64,000 nt of DNA from an uncultured Marinifilum sp. GTDB lineage: Bacteria > Bacteroidota > Bacteroidia > Bacteroidales > Marinifilaceae. The position numbers and the translations under genes are program-made. Positions within the stretch are counted from its first letter, which is position 1. Each line of letters starts with the position of its first letter. The stretch is taken from contig NZ_OY781918.1 of the NCBI RefSeq assembly GCF_963677195.1, forward strand, positions 2,902,923-2,966,922. Direction: 5' to 3'. Positions 1-8,460 of this stretch are shown here, piece by piece. The notes below the pieces were generated by a model. That model worked only from the letters and a program-made list of their open reading frames with translations. It was not told the origin of the DNA and did not search any database.

Positions 1-2
1 TC

Positions 3-614
3 AGTTATAAAACTACGCTTTATTTTAATTACTATAATAATTTAATTAATCAGTACAGAAGTATTAATGATGAGGGACAAGCAGTGGTTTCTTATGGTAA
101 TTTCGAATCTAAATTATTTTCAGCTCTTGAGTTTGAAGCTTCCACTAAATTAAACAAATGGTGGAGTTTAAATGCTTATGTGGCTGGTATATATGAAGAA
201 ATTGATCCAGGAACTAATTTTAATTTTGGTTCTTCTAATATGTGGGAAGTTGAAGGGAAAATTACTTCAATGATGAACTTTAAAAAATGGTTTAAATTGC
301 AGACAAGTTTCAGATATCAATCAGAAATATTAACTGCTCAGGGAAAATATCAGAATTTATATTATCTCGATTTGGGTATGAGTCGTAGAGTATTGAAAGG
401 AAAAGGAGTTGTATCATTCACAGCTAATGATATTTTCAACACCTTCAGGTTTAAGGTACACTCATCCGACTCCGAATTTTATAACAAAGAGATTTTGTAT
501 AAAGAAACGCAGATTGTAAAACTAAGTTTCCGATATTATTTTGGAAAACGATATGGTATTTTAAGAGCGAAACCTAAGAAATCAGGAATGCGACATTCCG
601 AAATGGATATTTAA
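3..614 (+). CDS. TonB-dependent / outer-membrane beta-barrel receptor, C-terminal part
   Basis: The reading frame is open from the left edge (codons from base 3), so only the C-terminal ~203 residues are inside the window and the start is outside. The visible part is alternating aromatic/hydrophobic beta-strand sequence typical of the membrane barrel of Bacteroidota TonB-linked receptors, including a DIFNTFRF strand and a near-terminal KLSFRYYFGK strand that matches the usual end of the OMP_b-brl_3 type barrel. A short basic tail of about 20 residues follows the last strand. A perfect hairpin terminator lies 20 bp after the stop. The substrate cannot be told because plug and N-terminal domains are missing. 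A GTG at base 84 is not a credible start. Confidence 0.75.
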   Translation, partial: SYKTTLYFNYYNNLINQYRSINDEGQAVVSYGNFESKLFSALEFEASTKLNKWWSLNAYVAGIYEEIDPGTNFNFGSSNMWEVEGKITSMMNFKKWFKLQTSFRYQSEILTAQGKYQNLYYLDLGMSRRVLKGKGVVSFTANDIFNTFRFKVHSSDSEFYNKEILYKETQIVKLSFRYYFGKRYGILRAKPKKSGMRHSEMDI

Positions 615-633
615 GCAATTTACTTAATAGATT

Positions 634-660
634 AACCTCGCTATTTAGCGAGGTTTTTTG
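634..660 (+). terminator. Rho-independent terminator after outer-membrane receptor
   Basis: Perfect 10-bp inverted repeat AACCTCGCTA / TAGCGAGGTT with a 2-nt nominal loop, followed directly by a T run. It closes the receptor transcript. Confidence 0.9.
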
Positions 661-801
661 TTGTTAAAATATTTATTAATATAATTTTTAAGAAAATATT
701 TTTTACAGATATATTTTGCTTATTCATCTGCAAACACTCTTGTTTCGCCGACTTTTAAGATCTTTTATAGAAGATTCATGTTTATTAGGCCGCATTATTA
801 A

Positions 802-809
802 TACCTTTG
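802..809 (+). promoter_or_regulatory. Promoter -7 box of the MATE gene
   Basis: TACCTTTG matches the Bacteroidota -7 consensus TAnnTTTG exactly. It ends only 9 bases before the ATG at 819, so the transcript would start at or almost at the start codon. No clear TTTG -33 box is visible upstream. Confidence 0.6.
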
Positions 810-818
810 CGCCACTTT

Positions 819-2189
819 ATGAATACAGACAAAAATACTAAAAACGTATACGAATTAGAAAATTCGAAGGTTAGCAGCTTATTATGGAAATACTTTCTGC
901 CCGCATTTACAGGTGTTGTAATTAACTCTTTGTATAATGTTGTCGATCGTATTTTTATTGGTCAGGGGATTAGTGCAAATGCACTTTCGGGCTTAAGTGC
1001 AGTGTTTCCAATCATGCTAATTTTAATGGCATTTGGCATGCTTATAGGAATGGGTGCCGGAGTTCGAATATCTATTAATTTAGGGAAGAAAGACTTTGCT
1101 CGTGCCGAGTGGGTATTGGGAAACTCTTTTATATTAATGATTATTGTATCGGTAATTATTACAGCCATTGGTTTTACTATTAAAGATCCTCTTTTACATT
1201 TATTTGGTGTAGCAAACAACACCATGATGGTTGCCAACGAATACTTGAATATTATATTATATGGTGCAATTTTTAATGTTGTTGGCTTCTCTATGAATAA
1301 CTTAATTCGTTCAGAGGGCAATGCTAAAATTGCAATGTATTCAATGCTAATTAGTGCAGGGACAAATATCATTTTAGACCCTATCTTTATTTTTGCTTTA
1401 GATATGGGAGTAGCAGGTGCTGCCTGGGCAACAATTGTATCACAATTTATACTCTGTGTATGGGTAATTAAACATTTTCGAAGTTCCAGATCGGTTATAA
1501 AGTTAAGAGCTAGTAATTTTAAGCCTAACGGACAAATTGTGATGTATATTATTACCATTGGATTTGCTCCTTTTTCTATGCAGCTTGCAGGAAGTTTTGT
1601 GCAGGGCTTATACAATATACAATTGGTGAAATTTAGTAACGATATTGCTATTGCTGCCATGGGAATTATAAACTCTGTGGCAATGCTAATTGTTATGACC
1701 ATTATTGCTATAAATATGGCAGCTCAGCCTATTTTTGGTTTTAATTATGGAGCAAAGAATTTCTCGAGGGTAAAAGAGGCTTTAAAAATTAGTATGTCTG
1801 CAGCCACCGCTATTGCTGTATTTGGATGGATTCTTGTTCAATTGTTTCCAGAAACTTTAGTTTTGGCTTTTAATAGCAATAGTAAAGAATTACTTGAGGT
1901 GGGTACCAAAGGTTTAAGAGTATTTATGATTGCTCTTCCCATTGTAGGCTTTCAAATTATTGTAGGAAATTATTTTCAATCTATTGGGCGAGCAGGAATT
2001 TCGGCTTTGTTAACATTAATGCGACAGGTTATTTTATTAATTCCTATTCTATTTATTTTGCCTAATTATTTAGGTCTTGATGGGGTTTGGTTTGCAGGCC
2101 CTATTTCTGATGTTGGATCGGCTATAGTTGCTTCAATTTTTATAATACGGGAATTTAAAAAATTAAATAGTAAAATAGACATTTCCTGA
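819..2189 (+). CDS. MATE family multidrug efflux transporter
   Basis: A 456-residue polytopic membrane protein with about 12 hydrophobic segments arranged as two homologous halves, normal for MATE antiporters. It is expected to export cationic drugs or metabolites across the inner membrane in exchange for Na+ or H+. Family-typical stretches include the N-terminal LLWKYFLPAFTGVVINSLYN region, RIFIGQGI, the NNLIRSEGNAK loop between TM4 and TM5, and QPIFGFNYGAK in the second half. I place the start at the ATG at 819 (MNTDKNTKNVYELE) rather than the upstream in-frame TTG at 807, because the TTG lies inside the -7 box. It is a single gene, with no adjacent regulator or membrane-fusion partner. Confidence 0.9.
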   Translation: MNTDKNTKNVYELENSKVSSLLWKYFLPAFTGVVINSLYNVVDRIFIGQGISANALSGLSAVFPIMLILMAFGMLIGMGAGVRISINLGKKDFARAEWVLGNSFILMIIVSVIITAIGFTIKDPLLHLFGVANNTMMVANEYLNIILYGAIFNVVGFSMNNLIRSEGNAKIAMYSMLISAGTNIILDPIFIFALDMGVAGAAWATIVSQFILCVWVIKHFRSSRSVIKLRASNFKPNGQIVMYIITIGFAPFSMQLAGSFVQGLYNIQLVKFSNDIAIAAMGIINSVAMLIVMTIIAINMAAQPIFGFNYGAKNFSRVKEALKISMSAATAIAVFGWILVQLFPETLVLAFNSNSKELLEVGTKGLRVFMIALPIVGFQIIVGNYFQSIGRAGISALLTLMRQVILLIPILFILPNYLGLDGVWFAGPISDVGSAIVASIFIIREFKKLNSKIDIS

Positions 2190-2296
2190 TTTCTTTTCAC
2201 CTAAGTATTTATTCTAAATTAAGAGTCAAGCATAAATTTATCGTAGTCAATCCCTTTAAATTTTGTAATTTATATCAATACAAATAAAGGCATGCG

Positions 2297-4912
2297 ATGA
2301 GGAGTGTATTGGTTTTTCTATTTTTCTTTCTTCTGTTTGGTTGCTATTCGCAGGATGTACCTCTTGTAAATAATAATCATCCCCGAATAGATTTGAGCCA
2401 AAATCGTTTCGACTGGTTAAAAGAAAATATATCTTCTGGCGAGTGTGGGGAAACATATACTCGTTTTAAAAGTAGCTACGACCGCGATTGGGTAACATTC
2501 CCAACAATGTATCTTGTGGGTTCCGACGAATCGCAATGGAATTTTCAGTTTAATTCTATCGATGCATTTCGAATGTCGAAAATGACGGCTTTCCTTTTAA
2601 AAATGGGCACCGACGGATTGGCACAAAAGAGAACCGAATATATTATTGCGAGGTATATTGAATATGTAAATCAATTAAATTTTGATAATTATTCTGGCGA
2701 TACAAGGGAGAATCTACTAAGAACAAACTGCGATTATGGAAGCATACTTCTTGATTGGACCTATCAGGATATTCCGGAGGAGCAACAGCAGGATTTAGCC
2801 ATAGCTTTATTTCGGGTGTTGGAATATTTTATGGACAATTACGTGCTTACAAGCTCTGGAAATAGCTACGTAACAAGTCATAATATTTACAATTGTGTGC
2901 TTACCATGCGAGCAGCTTTGGCCTTGCATAATGCCAATGGTCTTTCTGCCTCTCAAAAAGCGGATGTAGATTCTTGGTACAAAACCTTATTCGATAAGTG
3001 GGACAATGGAATTTTACCTGCTTTTGCCCACTTTCGTGATGATGATGGTGGATGGAATTGGGGAGCTGCTTATGCTACTTTTGGATTGCCAGACCAGTAT
3101 CAGTTTTTTGATGATATGCTTTATGCAACTGGTAAAAATTATTATCAGGAACAAGCTTGGATACGTGAATCTATAAACCAGTATTGGTATTTTTATCGAC
3201 CAGATAATTATACAATTCATTTAGGCGATGCAATTGTTAATAGAGATCAGGCAGACAGAGGAATGTATAGAAATGCTGCAGAATACGCCGATCCGCGAAG
3301 TCAGTATTTAGTACAGATATATGCCAATTATCCTTATGTGCACAATACAGGTTTGGTGTTTAATAAATTAATTTATCAGGATTTTGAGGCAGCAAATGTA
3401 GAGCACCCACAACCACCTTTAAACTGGTGGGCCGATAAAACCGGATTGGCTGTAAGCAGAACTTCTTGGAACGAAGATGCAACAATGCTTTGGTATTATT
3501 GTGCACCAGCAAAACGTGCCGATCATGAACACCGCGATAACAATACATTTACCATTATAAAAGATAAACCTTTAATTCTGGATGCAGGTTACTACGATTC
3601 CTATGGCTCTTCGCACTACAACAATTATTATTCGCGAACCATTGCTCACAATACCATTTGTGTATTTGACGAGTCGGAGGCTTATGGGAATTTTGGCAGA
3701 TCTGCTTCCAACGATGGAGGTCAAATAGAGACCAACAGACTAGAGAATTTAGATGAGGTTTTCCAAAAGGATCACATACGTGGTAAATGGATTCGTTATG
3801 CTTCGGGCGAGGATTATGCCTACCATATTTCCGATGCTGCCAACTCTTATTCTTCAAATAAACTAGATCGTTTCGAAAGAAGGTTATTGTATCATAAACC
3901 CGATAAGGTTTTGATTTTAGATCATTTACATCTTTTAAATATAAATTCTGAAGAGAGAAAAGCCAAGTACATTAATCATTTTGCAAACCGACCCGATATC
4001 AGCGGTAAGCTTCTTAATTCGGCTGTTGCCGATAAAATTATGACTTATAATGGACAGGATTATAAGTCGGTAAATGGTAAAGGAAGTATCGCTGTTAGAA
4101 CATTATTACCCGAATCTACAACTACTACACTTATTGGTGGAAGCAATTATGAATATTGGGTTAATGGAACCAACTATCCTCCCAATGCAGATATAGACTT
4201 TGAGAATTTACACCCAGGATCGTGGCGAATTGAAGTTGAACCAACTGAAGTGGTAGAAAACCTTGTTTTTTTACATACCCTTAAAATAGGTGATGATAAA
4301 AATCCAGCCAATTCAGGAGGAAAGCTGCTTAGGAATGAAAATACAATTGGAGTCGATTGGGAAAATAATTTGTACCTGTTTCATGCCAAAGGAGATACTG
4401 CAGCTGTTTTTTATAATGTTAATCCACTTGATGGAAACAGAAGAATAAAAATTTTTGCTTTAGATATGAAAAGTAATACATCTTTTGGTGTTTTTGTTGA
4501 TGATGTTTTGGAGAGAACTGGCGAGTCTAATTCTTCAGGTGTTTTTGAACTTACCGTAGATTTGGGTGAAGGACAGCATTCTGTTGTTGTGCGCGACACA
4601 GTAGCTGGCGATCCTAATCCGGATACCGATCCCGAACCTGATCCTGCACCCGAACCCGATGATGAGACCGATGGAAAAGTGAAAGTTTATCCTAATCCGA
4701 ATACGGGTAATTTTGTTGTGTTAATTAATGATAATGAAATTAGCGAGTTTACGATTAGTACTTTTGATTCTGTGGGTAGAAAAGTGCAAGAACATAATAT
4801 TTTAGGTAATCGTGCCGATCTGGATTATAGTGCATTGACAGCTGGGGTATATTTTCTAATTATTAAATACCTTGATAAAAAAGCGAAACGAAAGATTATT
4901 ATAGTGGATTAA
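2297..4912 (+). CDS. Heparinase II/III-family polysaccharide lyase with T9SS sorting domain
   Basis: 871 residues. N-terminal signal peptide (residues 1-19, ending FGCYSQ). An alpha-helical toroid region (about 30-350) is followed by the heparinase II/III-like beta domain starting near 375, with DHEHRDNNTFTI (409-420) and AHNTI (450-454) carrying the His residues usual for this fold. A Pro/Asp-rich linker (about 773-795) then leads to a C-terminal domain of about 74 residues beginning VYPNPNTGNF, a type A Por/T9SS sorting signal. The enzyme should therefore cross the outer membrane by type IX secretion and cleave a uronate-containing polysaccharide (alginate, heparan-type or similar). The exact PL family and substrate are not decidable by eye. 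The Cys at 16 could suggest a lipobox, but a T9SS cargo is more likely cut by signal peptidase I. There is no SusC/SusD pair nearby, so it does not sit in an obvious PUL. Confidence 0.85.
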   Translation: MRSVLVFLFFFLLFGCYSQDVPLVNNNHPRIDLSQNRFDWLKENISSGECGETYTRFKSSYDRDWVTFPTMYLVGSDESQWNFQFNSIDAFRMSKMTAFLLKMGTDGLAQKRTEYIIARYIEYVNQLNFDNYSGDTRENLLRTNCDYGSILLDWTYQDIPEEQQQDLAIALFRVLEYFMDNYVLTSSGNSYVTSHNIYNCVLTMRAALALHNANGLSASQKADVDSWYKTLFDKWDNGILPAFAHFRDDDGGWNWGAAYATFGLPDQYQFFDDMLYATGKNYYQEQAWIRESINQYWYFYRPDNYTIHLGDAIVNRDQADRGMYRNAAEYADPRSQYLVQIYANYPYVHNTGLVFNKLIYQDFEAANVEHPQPPLNWWADKTGLAVSRTSWNEDATMLWYYCAPAKRADHEHRDNNTFTIIKDKPLILDAGYYDSYGSSHYNNYYSRTIAHNTICVFDESEAYGNFGRSASNDGGQIETNRLENLDEVFQKDHIRGKWIRYASGEDYAYHISDAANSYSSNKLDRFERRLLYHKPDKVLILDHLHLLNINSEERKAKYINHFANRPDISGKLLNSAVADKIMTYNGQDYKSVNGKGSIAVRTLLPESTTTTLIGGSNYEYWVNGTNYPPNADIDFENLHPGSWRIEVEPTEVVENLVFLHTLKIGDDKNPANSGGKLLRNENTIGVDWENNLYLFHAKGDTAAVFYNVNPLDGNRRIKIFALDMKSNTSFGVFVDDVLERTGESNSSGVFELTVDLGEGQHSVVVRDTVAGDPNPDTDPEPDPAPEPDDETDGKVKVYPNPNTGNFVVLINDNEISEFTISTFDSVGRKVQEHNILGNRADLDYSALTAGVYFLIIKYLDKKAKRKIIIVD

Positions 4913-4948
4913 GAAAATTAAAATCTGTTTTTAATTGCGAATTTCATA

Positions 4949-4956
4949 TATCTTTG
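4949..4956 (+). promoter_or_regulatory. Promoter -7 box of the lactonase gene
   Basis: TATCTTTG matches TAnnTTTG exactly, 21 nt before the ATG at 4978. No good -33 TTTG is visible at the expected distance. Confidence 0.6.
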
Positions 4957-4977
4957 GGCAATTAAATAAAACCAATT

Positions 4978-6093
4978 ATGGGTAAATTAACACTATCATT
5001 ATTATTGATTTCTATTTTGACATTTTCTTGTAATAAGGGAAAAAAGAACATCCAAAATTCAGATTCTTACATATTTTTTATTGGAACATATACCGATACC
5101 AACTCAAAAGGCATTTATAAAATGCAAATGGATAAGTTGGGTAAGTTTGGAGAATTACAATTACAGGCAGAAACAAAAAATCCATCGTATTTAAGTTTTG
5201 CAAATGGAGGAAAGCACCTGATTGCAGTAAACGAAATAAATACTTTTAATGGACTTGGGAGCGTTGAAAGTTATAAAATAGGTGAAAAGCTAGAGCTTAT
5301 AAGCCGAAAATCGAGCGGAGGAGCTCATCCGTGTTTTGTAACTGTTAATAATAAGGGAATTGTACTTACTGCTAATTATACAGGAGGAAATACAGGTTTA
5401 TTAAAAATTGATTCCTTTGGGAATTTATCCGAATTGATCGATGTAAATCAGCACAAAGGATCGGGAGTGATAAAAGCTCGTCAGGATAAAGCGCATGCAC
5501 ATAGTATTTGGTTTCAGCCAAATTCAAATAAAGTAATTGGTGTTGATTTGGGAACCAATGAATTGTGGATCTCAAAAATTGAAGAGAATAAATTTGTTGC
5601 TGCAGAGAATAATCGTTTAAAATTATCCGATGGTGCAGGACCTCGGCATTTGGTTTTTCATCCTAATGGAAAATGTTTGTTCGTTATTAACGAATTAAAT
5701 AATACAATCAGCACAATTAATTTGCTTGGTAATAAGTTAAAATTGGAGTCTAATATCACAACGCTTCCTAGTAATTTTAAGGGGAATAGTGCTACTGCAG
5801 ATATTCACATTTCATCGGATGGAAAATTTTTGTACGGATCGAATCGTGGACACAATAGCATTGTTATTTATGCGGTATCGGATAATGGGAACTTACAGCT
5901 GTTGGCTCATGAATCTACTCGTGGCGATCATCCTCGTAACTTCAGCCTAAGTCCTGATGAAAAATTTTTAGTTGTAGCCAACCAAAATACTAACAATTTG
6001 CTATGTTTTAAAAGAGACTTTAAAACAGGCTTGCTCACTTTTGTAGATGAAGTGGCAGCGCCTAAACCTGTTTGTATTCTTTTTCAGCAATAG
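4978..6093 (+). CDS. Lactonase family lipoprotein (6-phosphogluconolactonase-like, seven-bladed propeller)
   Basis: 371 residues. Lipoprotein signal peptide with lipobox LTFSC (Cys 18). The rest is the seven-bladed beta-propeller of the Pgl/YbhE lactonase family (PF10282): FIGTYTD at the start of blade 1, NYTGGN, KAHAHSIWF, GAGPRHLVFHPNGK, GDHPRNFSLSPDEKFLVVAN and a final KPVCILF. Cytoplasmic members hydrolyse 6-phosphogluconolactone. Here the lipoprotein signal places the enzyme in the periplasm or on an envelope membrane, so the true substrate may be another lactone, and I leave out the symbol pgl. It overlaps the opposing ASCH gene tail-to-tail by 32 bp. An exact -7 box lies just upstream. 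Confidence 0.85.
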   Translation: MGKLTLSLLLISILTFSCNKGKKNIQNSDSYIFFIGTYTDTNSKGIYKMQMDKLGKFGELQLQAETKNPSYLSFANGGKHLIAVNEINTFNGLGSVESYKIGEKLELISRKSSGGAHPCFVTVNNKGIVLTANYTGGNTGLLKIDSFGNLSELIDVNQHKGSGVIKARQDKAHAHSIWFQPNSNKVIGVDLGTNELWISKIEENKFVAAENNRLKLSDGAGPRHLVFHPNGKCLFVINELNNTISTINLLGNKLKLESNITTLPSNFKGNSATADIHISSDGKFLYGSNRGHNSIVIYAVSDNGNLQLLAHESTRGDHPRNFSLSPDEKFLVVANQNTNNLLCFKRDFKTGLLTFVDEVAAPKPVCILFQQ

Positions 6094-6391
6094 CTTTAAA
6101 TTCGATTAGCATCAAAAGGTCTGTTTTCTGTAGGTCGGGATAAAAACCTTGTAAAACAGCCCACAATTCATCTTTCGAATCGAATCCATCTTTTTGTACT
6201 TCTCTAAGGCTTAAGCTACTAAAGCATTTGTGAGATACTTTCGTGATATCAATAGAAATTGGGTTTTTGTTATCGAAAATGGCTTCTCCTTTTCCCAATT
6301 TTGGAACTGCTTCATTTACTCTGGTAGTTTGAGTTTTTTCTCCATTTTTAATGGCTTTGTAAAAGTTAGAGTGGAAATGGATTTGGGACAT
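6062..6391 (-). CDS. ASCH domain protein
   Basis: 109 residues, soluble, no signal peptide. The sequence fits the small ASCH fold related to PUA domains: an N-terminal HFHSNFYKAIKNGEKTQTTR segment (the 'K.G.KT.T.R' motif), then PKLGKGEAIFDN where a GD-type loop is expected, ISIDITKV beta strand, a FxSKDEL helix, and a C-terminal LMLIEFKAI strand. ASCH proteins are thought to bind RNA or modified nucleosides, and some are amidohydrolases for acetylcytidine. The activity here is unknown. Its last 32 bases overlap the 3' end of the lactonase gene on the other strand. It follows a NUDIX and a VOC gene on the same strand. Confidence 0.8.
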   Translation of the reverse strand: MSQIHFHSNFYKAIKNGEKTQTTRVNEAVPKLGKGEAIFDNKNPISIDITKVSHKCFSSLSLREVQKDGFDSKDELWAVLQGFYPDLQKTDLLMLIEFKAIAEKEYKQV

Positions 6392-6427
6392 AAATTTGAA
6401 ATTTAATTAATTGTTTTTTGCGTAAAA

Positions 6428-6877
6428 CTAAGAAATGTTAACTTCAATATTCTCATTTAAACAATTATTTACCTTTTCAAACATCAAATTCTGAATATCA
6501 GGATAGCTTAGGTTTTCAGGCAAATTTTTAAAGAATTGAACCTCTGCAATTTCAGATTCGGGTAGCTCTCCTAAGTGCAGAATATTGGCATAAAAAATTC
6601 GTCCATATTTTAAGGCACCCTTCCAGTTACAGGAATAATCGGCAATTAATCGTAGAGAAAATTCCAGAGCACCAGTTTCTTCGAACAATTCTCTTCTGGC
6701 AGCTTGCAGTGCAGTTTCATTTTCTTCTATATGTCCGGCAGGCATTTCCCAAGTTTCTCGTAAGCAATGTCTTACAAATACCCAATTGTTTTGGTATTTT
6801 GAACAAATAATAGAGTATTTTAAATTATTTTCTGATATACTTAAAGGGGCTAAAAACTTAACTATTGGTGCATTCAT
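6428..6877 (-). CDS. NUDIX hydrolase
   Basis: 149 residues from the ATG at 6877 (MNAPIVKFLAP). The longer frame that begins at 7027 runs inside the VOC gene and is not used. The NUDIX box is intact: GHIEENETALQAARRELFEE followed by TGA, matching Gx5Ex7REUxEExGU except Ala at the last position. It should hydrolyse a nucleoside diphosphate linked to some moiety X using Mg2+. Neighbouring phrases such as WEMPAGHIEE and the RHCLRE segment fit the MutT/8-oxo-dGTP-like group, but the substrate is undefined. The start lies 4 bp after the stop of the VOC gene, so the two are co-transcribed. Confidence 0.9.
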   Translation of the reverse strand: MNAPIVKFLAPLSISENNLKYSIICSKYQNNWVFVRHCLRETWEMPAGHIEENETALQAARRELFEETGALEFSLRLIADYSCNWKGALKYGRIFYANILHLGELPESEIAEVQFFKNLPENLSYPDIQNLMFEKVNNCLNENIEVNIS

Positions 6878-6881
6878 GATT

Positions 6882-7307
6882 TTACTCTGATGTTGATTTT
6901 CCTTTGTACATGTTGCTAAACGATCCTTCAATGGGTTCCCACAATTCAATTTTATTACCTTCAGGGTCAAGAATCCATCCGAATTTACCATATTCGAATT
7001 CCTGCATTTCTCCAACAATTTCAACACCTTCTTCTTTCAAAACTTTTAGCAATTCTTCCAGATTTTCTACTCTGTAATTAAACATGAAATCCTTTTGCGA
7101 AGGTTGAAAGTATTCGGTTTTTTCTTCAAATGGAGACCAAATTGTAAATCCCGTTTCTTCAGGTTTGCTTGTCTTTCTCCATTCAAACATACCTCCATAT
7201 TCATCAGGGCACTGAATGCCTAAATGCTTGTTGTACCATTCTCTGCTAGCTTTCGGATCTTTGCTCTTGAAAAAGATACCACCTATTCCTGTTACGCGTT
7301 TTTTCAT
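6882..7307 (-). CDS. VOC family (glyoxalase/bleomycin-resistance fold) protein
   Basis: 141 residues. A single VOC module pair: VTGIGGIFFKSKDPKASREW at the N terminus with WYNKHLGIQ, and the second half ending FGWILDPEGNKIELWEP, the standard C-terminal motif where the Glu is a metal ligand. Such small cytoplasmic proteins act as metal-dependent lyases, dioxygenases or drug-binding proteins, and the substrate cannot be assigned. It is the first gene of a short minus-strand group followed at 4 bp by the NUDIX hydrolase. Confidence 0.88.
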   Translation of the reverse strand: MKKRVTGIGGIFFKSKDPKASREWYNKHLGIQCPDEYGGMFEWRKTSKPEETGFTIWSPFEEKTEYFQPSQKDFMFNYRVENLEELLKVLKEEGVEIVGEMQEFEYGKFGWILDPEGNKIELWEPIEGSFSNMYKGKSTSE

Positions 7308-7382
7308 TTACATCTTTTTTTTATTTAGTATTCTAATTTACTAATTTATTTGTTCTCTTATTAATCATTAAAATATTATTTA

Positions 7383-7411
7383 TACATTTGAGCCATAACA
7401 GAACAGAACAC
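7383..7411 (+). promoter_or_regulatory. Promoter and candidate operator of the xylose regulator gene
   Basis: TACATTTG (7383-7390) is an exact -7 box. Right after it lies CAGAACAGAAC (7399-7409), two tandem CAGAA units. The same arrangement (ATTTATACATTTG, then CAGAA repeats) occurs before xylB. The shared downstream repeats sit where the transcript starts, so a bound repressor would block transcription. I infer this is the operator of the regulator itself (autoregulation). Confidence 0.6.
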
Positions 7412-7427
7412 GTAATTCATATTGTGC

Positions 7428-8423
7428 ATGAAGGCTTTTAATTTTACCCCCGATAGTAATTCCCCAGTACCAAAGTTCCAACAGTTAATTCAGGCGTTTC
7501 AGGATGCTATCAGTCAAAAGATATTAAAGTCTGGCGATGTATTGCCTTCTGTTAATCAGATGTGTAAGGAATGTTCGCTTTCGCGCGATACCGTTTTTAA
7601 AGCTTACGCTGAGTTAAAAAAGAGGAATGTAATAGAATCGGTTCCCAATAAAGGATATTTTGTGGCTGGTGAAATTACCAGAGTATTCTTGTTTTTAGAC
7701 ACTTTTAAAGCTTACAAAGAGGTTTTGTACGATAGTTTCCGAAAAAATCTTCCTGATAATGTGACTGTTGATTTGCATTTTCATCATTATAATATTGATG
7801 TTTTTAAAAATTTGCTTCGCGAGAGTGCAGGTAAATACAGCAAATATATAATTATGAGTTTCGATAATTCAGAGGTTGCTCATACACTAAAACAACTCGA
7901 TCCGAAAAAGTTATTAATAGTAGATTGGAACATAAATGCAGAGGATAAGCATTTGCAAATTTATCAGGATTTTGGGCAATCGGTGCAGGATGCTTTGCAA
8001 ACAGGCTTAGAGAAAATCAATAAATACGAACATTTTTGTTTTGTTTATCCCGATTACACCTATCATCCTTACGAAACGGTAGAGTTTTTTCTTCGTTTTT
8101 GCAAAGCTAATGGAATAAAACATTCAATTGTAACCGATTCCGATGCAATAGATGTTAAAAAGAAAACAGTTTATTTATCGGTTAGCGATAGGGCTATGGT
8201 TAAGATTCTTGATAAAGCACGAGAGAAAAAATTAGAGTTTGGTAAAGATATTGGCTTAATATCCTATAACGAAACGCCCATGAAAAAGTATATCGATAAG
8301 GGAATTACTGTACTTTCTACCGATTTTTATTTAATGGGAAAAAAAATGGCAGAATTTATAACAGGCTCTAATGCCGAGTCTTACTGTGTTTCTACAAGAT
8401 TGATTGAAAGAAATTCTCTATAA
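7428..8423 (+). CDS. GntR-type transcriptional regulator with sugar-binding domain, likely xylose regulator
   Basis: 331 residues from the ATG at 7428; the frame's upstream TTG at 7422 is less likely. Residues 1-75 form a GntR winged helix-turn-helix (PVPKFQQLIQAFQDAI, GDVLPSVNQMCKECSLSRDT, then GYFVAGE). The remaining ~255 residues form a LacI/periplasmic-binding-like domain (VFLFLDTFKAYKEVLYDSF, YIIMSFDN, IGLISYNETP), an AraR-like architecture. It should sense a sugar or sugar phosphate and control the xyl genes that start 86 bp downstream. The shared promoter repeats before this gene and xylB support autoregulation plus operon control. It could be an activator rather than a repressor. Confidence 0.85.
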   Translation: MKAFNFTPDSNSPVPKFQQLIQAFQDAISQKILKSGDVLPSVNQMCKECSLSRDTVFKAYAELKKRNVIESVPNKGYFVAGEITRVFLFLDTFKAYKEVLYDSFRKNLPDNVTVDLHFHHYNIDVFKNLLRESAGKYSKYIIMSFDNSEVAHTLKQLDPKKLLIVDWNINAEDKHLQIYQDFGQSVQDALQTGLEKINKYEHFCFVYPDYTYHPYETVEFFLRFCKANGIKHSIVTDSDAIDVKKKTVYLSVSDRAMVKILDKAREKKLEFGKDIGLISYNETPMKKYIDKGITVLSTDFYLMGKKMAEFITGSNAESYCVSTRLIERNSL

Positions 8424-8460
8424 TTTTTTAAGCTATGTTTTTTTATTAAAAAAACATTTA

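Noticed and set aside
962..1702. 246-codon frame on the minus strand across the MATE gene
   Set aside because: The plus strand encodes a clear MATE transporter here. The antisense frame shows hydrophobic runs only because it mirrors membrane codons.
4600..4690. DNA repeat in the Pro/Asp-rich region of the lyase
   Set aside because: The repetition is a low-complexity linker in the protein (DPEPDPAPEPD) before the sorting domain, not a mobile or regulatory repeat.
6878..7027. N-terminal extension of the NUDIX gene
   Set aside because: It would overlap the VOC gene in another frame; the Met at 6877 gives the normal family length and tight operon spacing.
8437..8455. Hairpin GTTTTTTT-ATT-AAAAAAAC as terminator of the regulator gene
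   Set aside because: The stem is almost pure A-T with a 3-nt loop and no T tract on the plus strand, so it is too weak; it more likely reflects A/T-rich promoter DNA.
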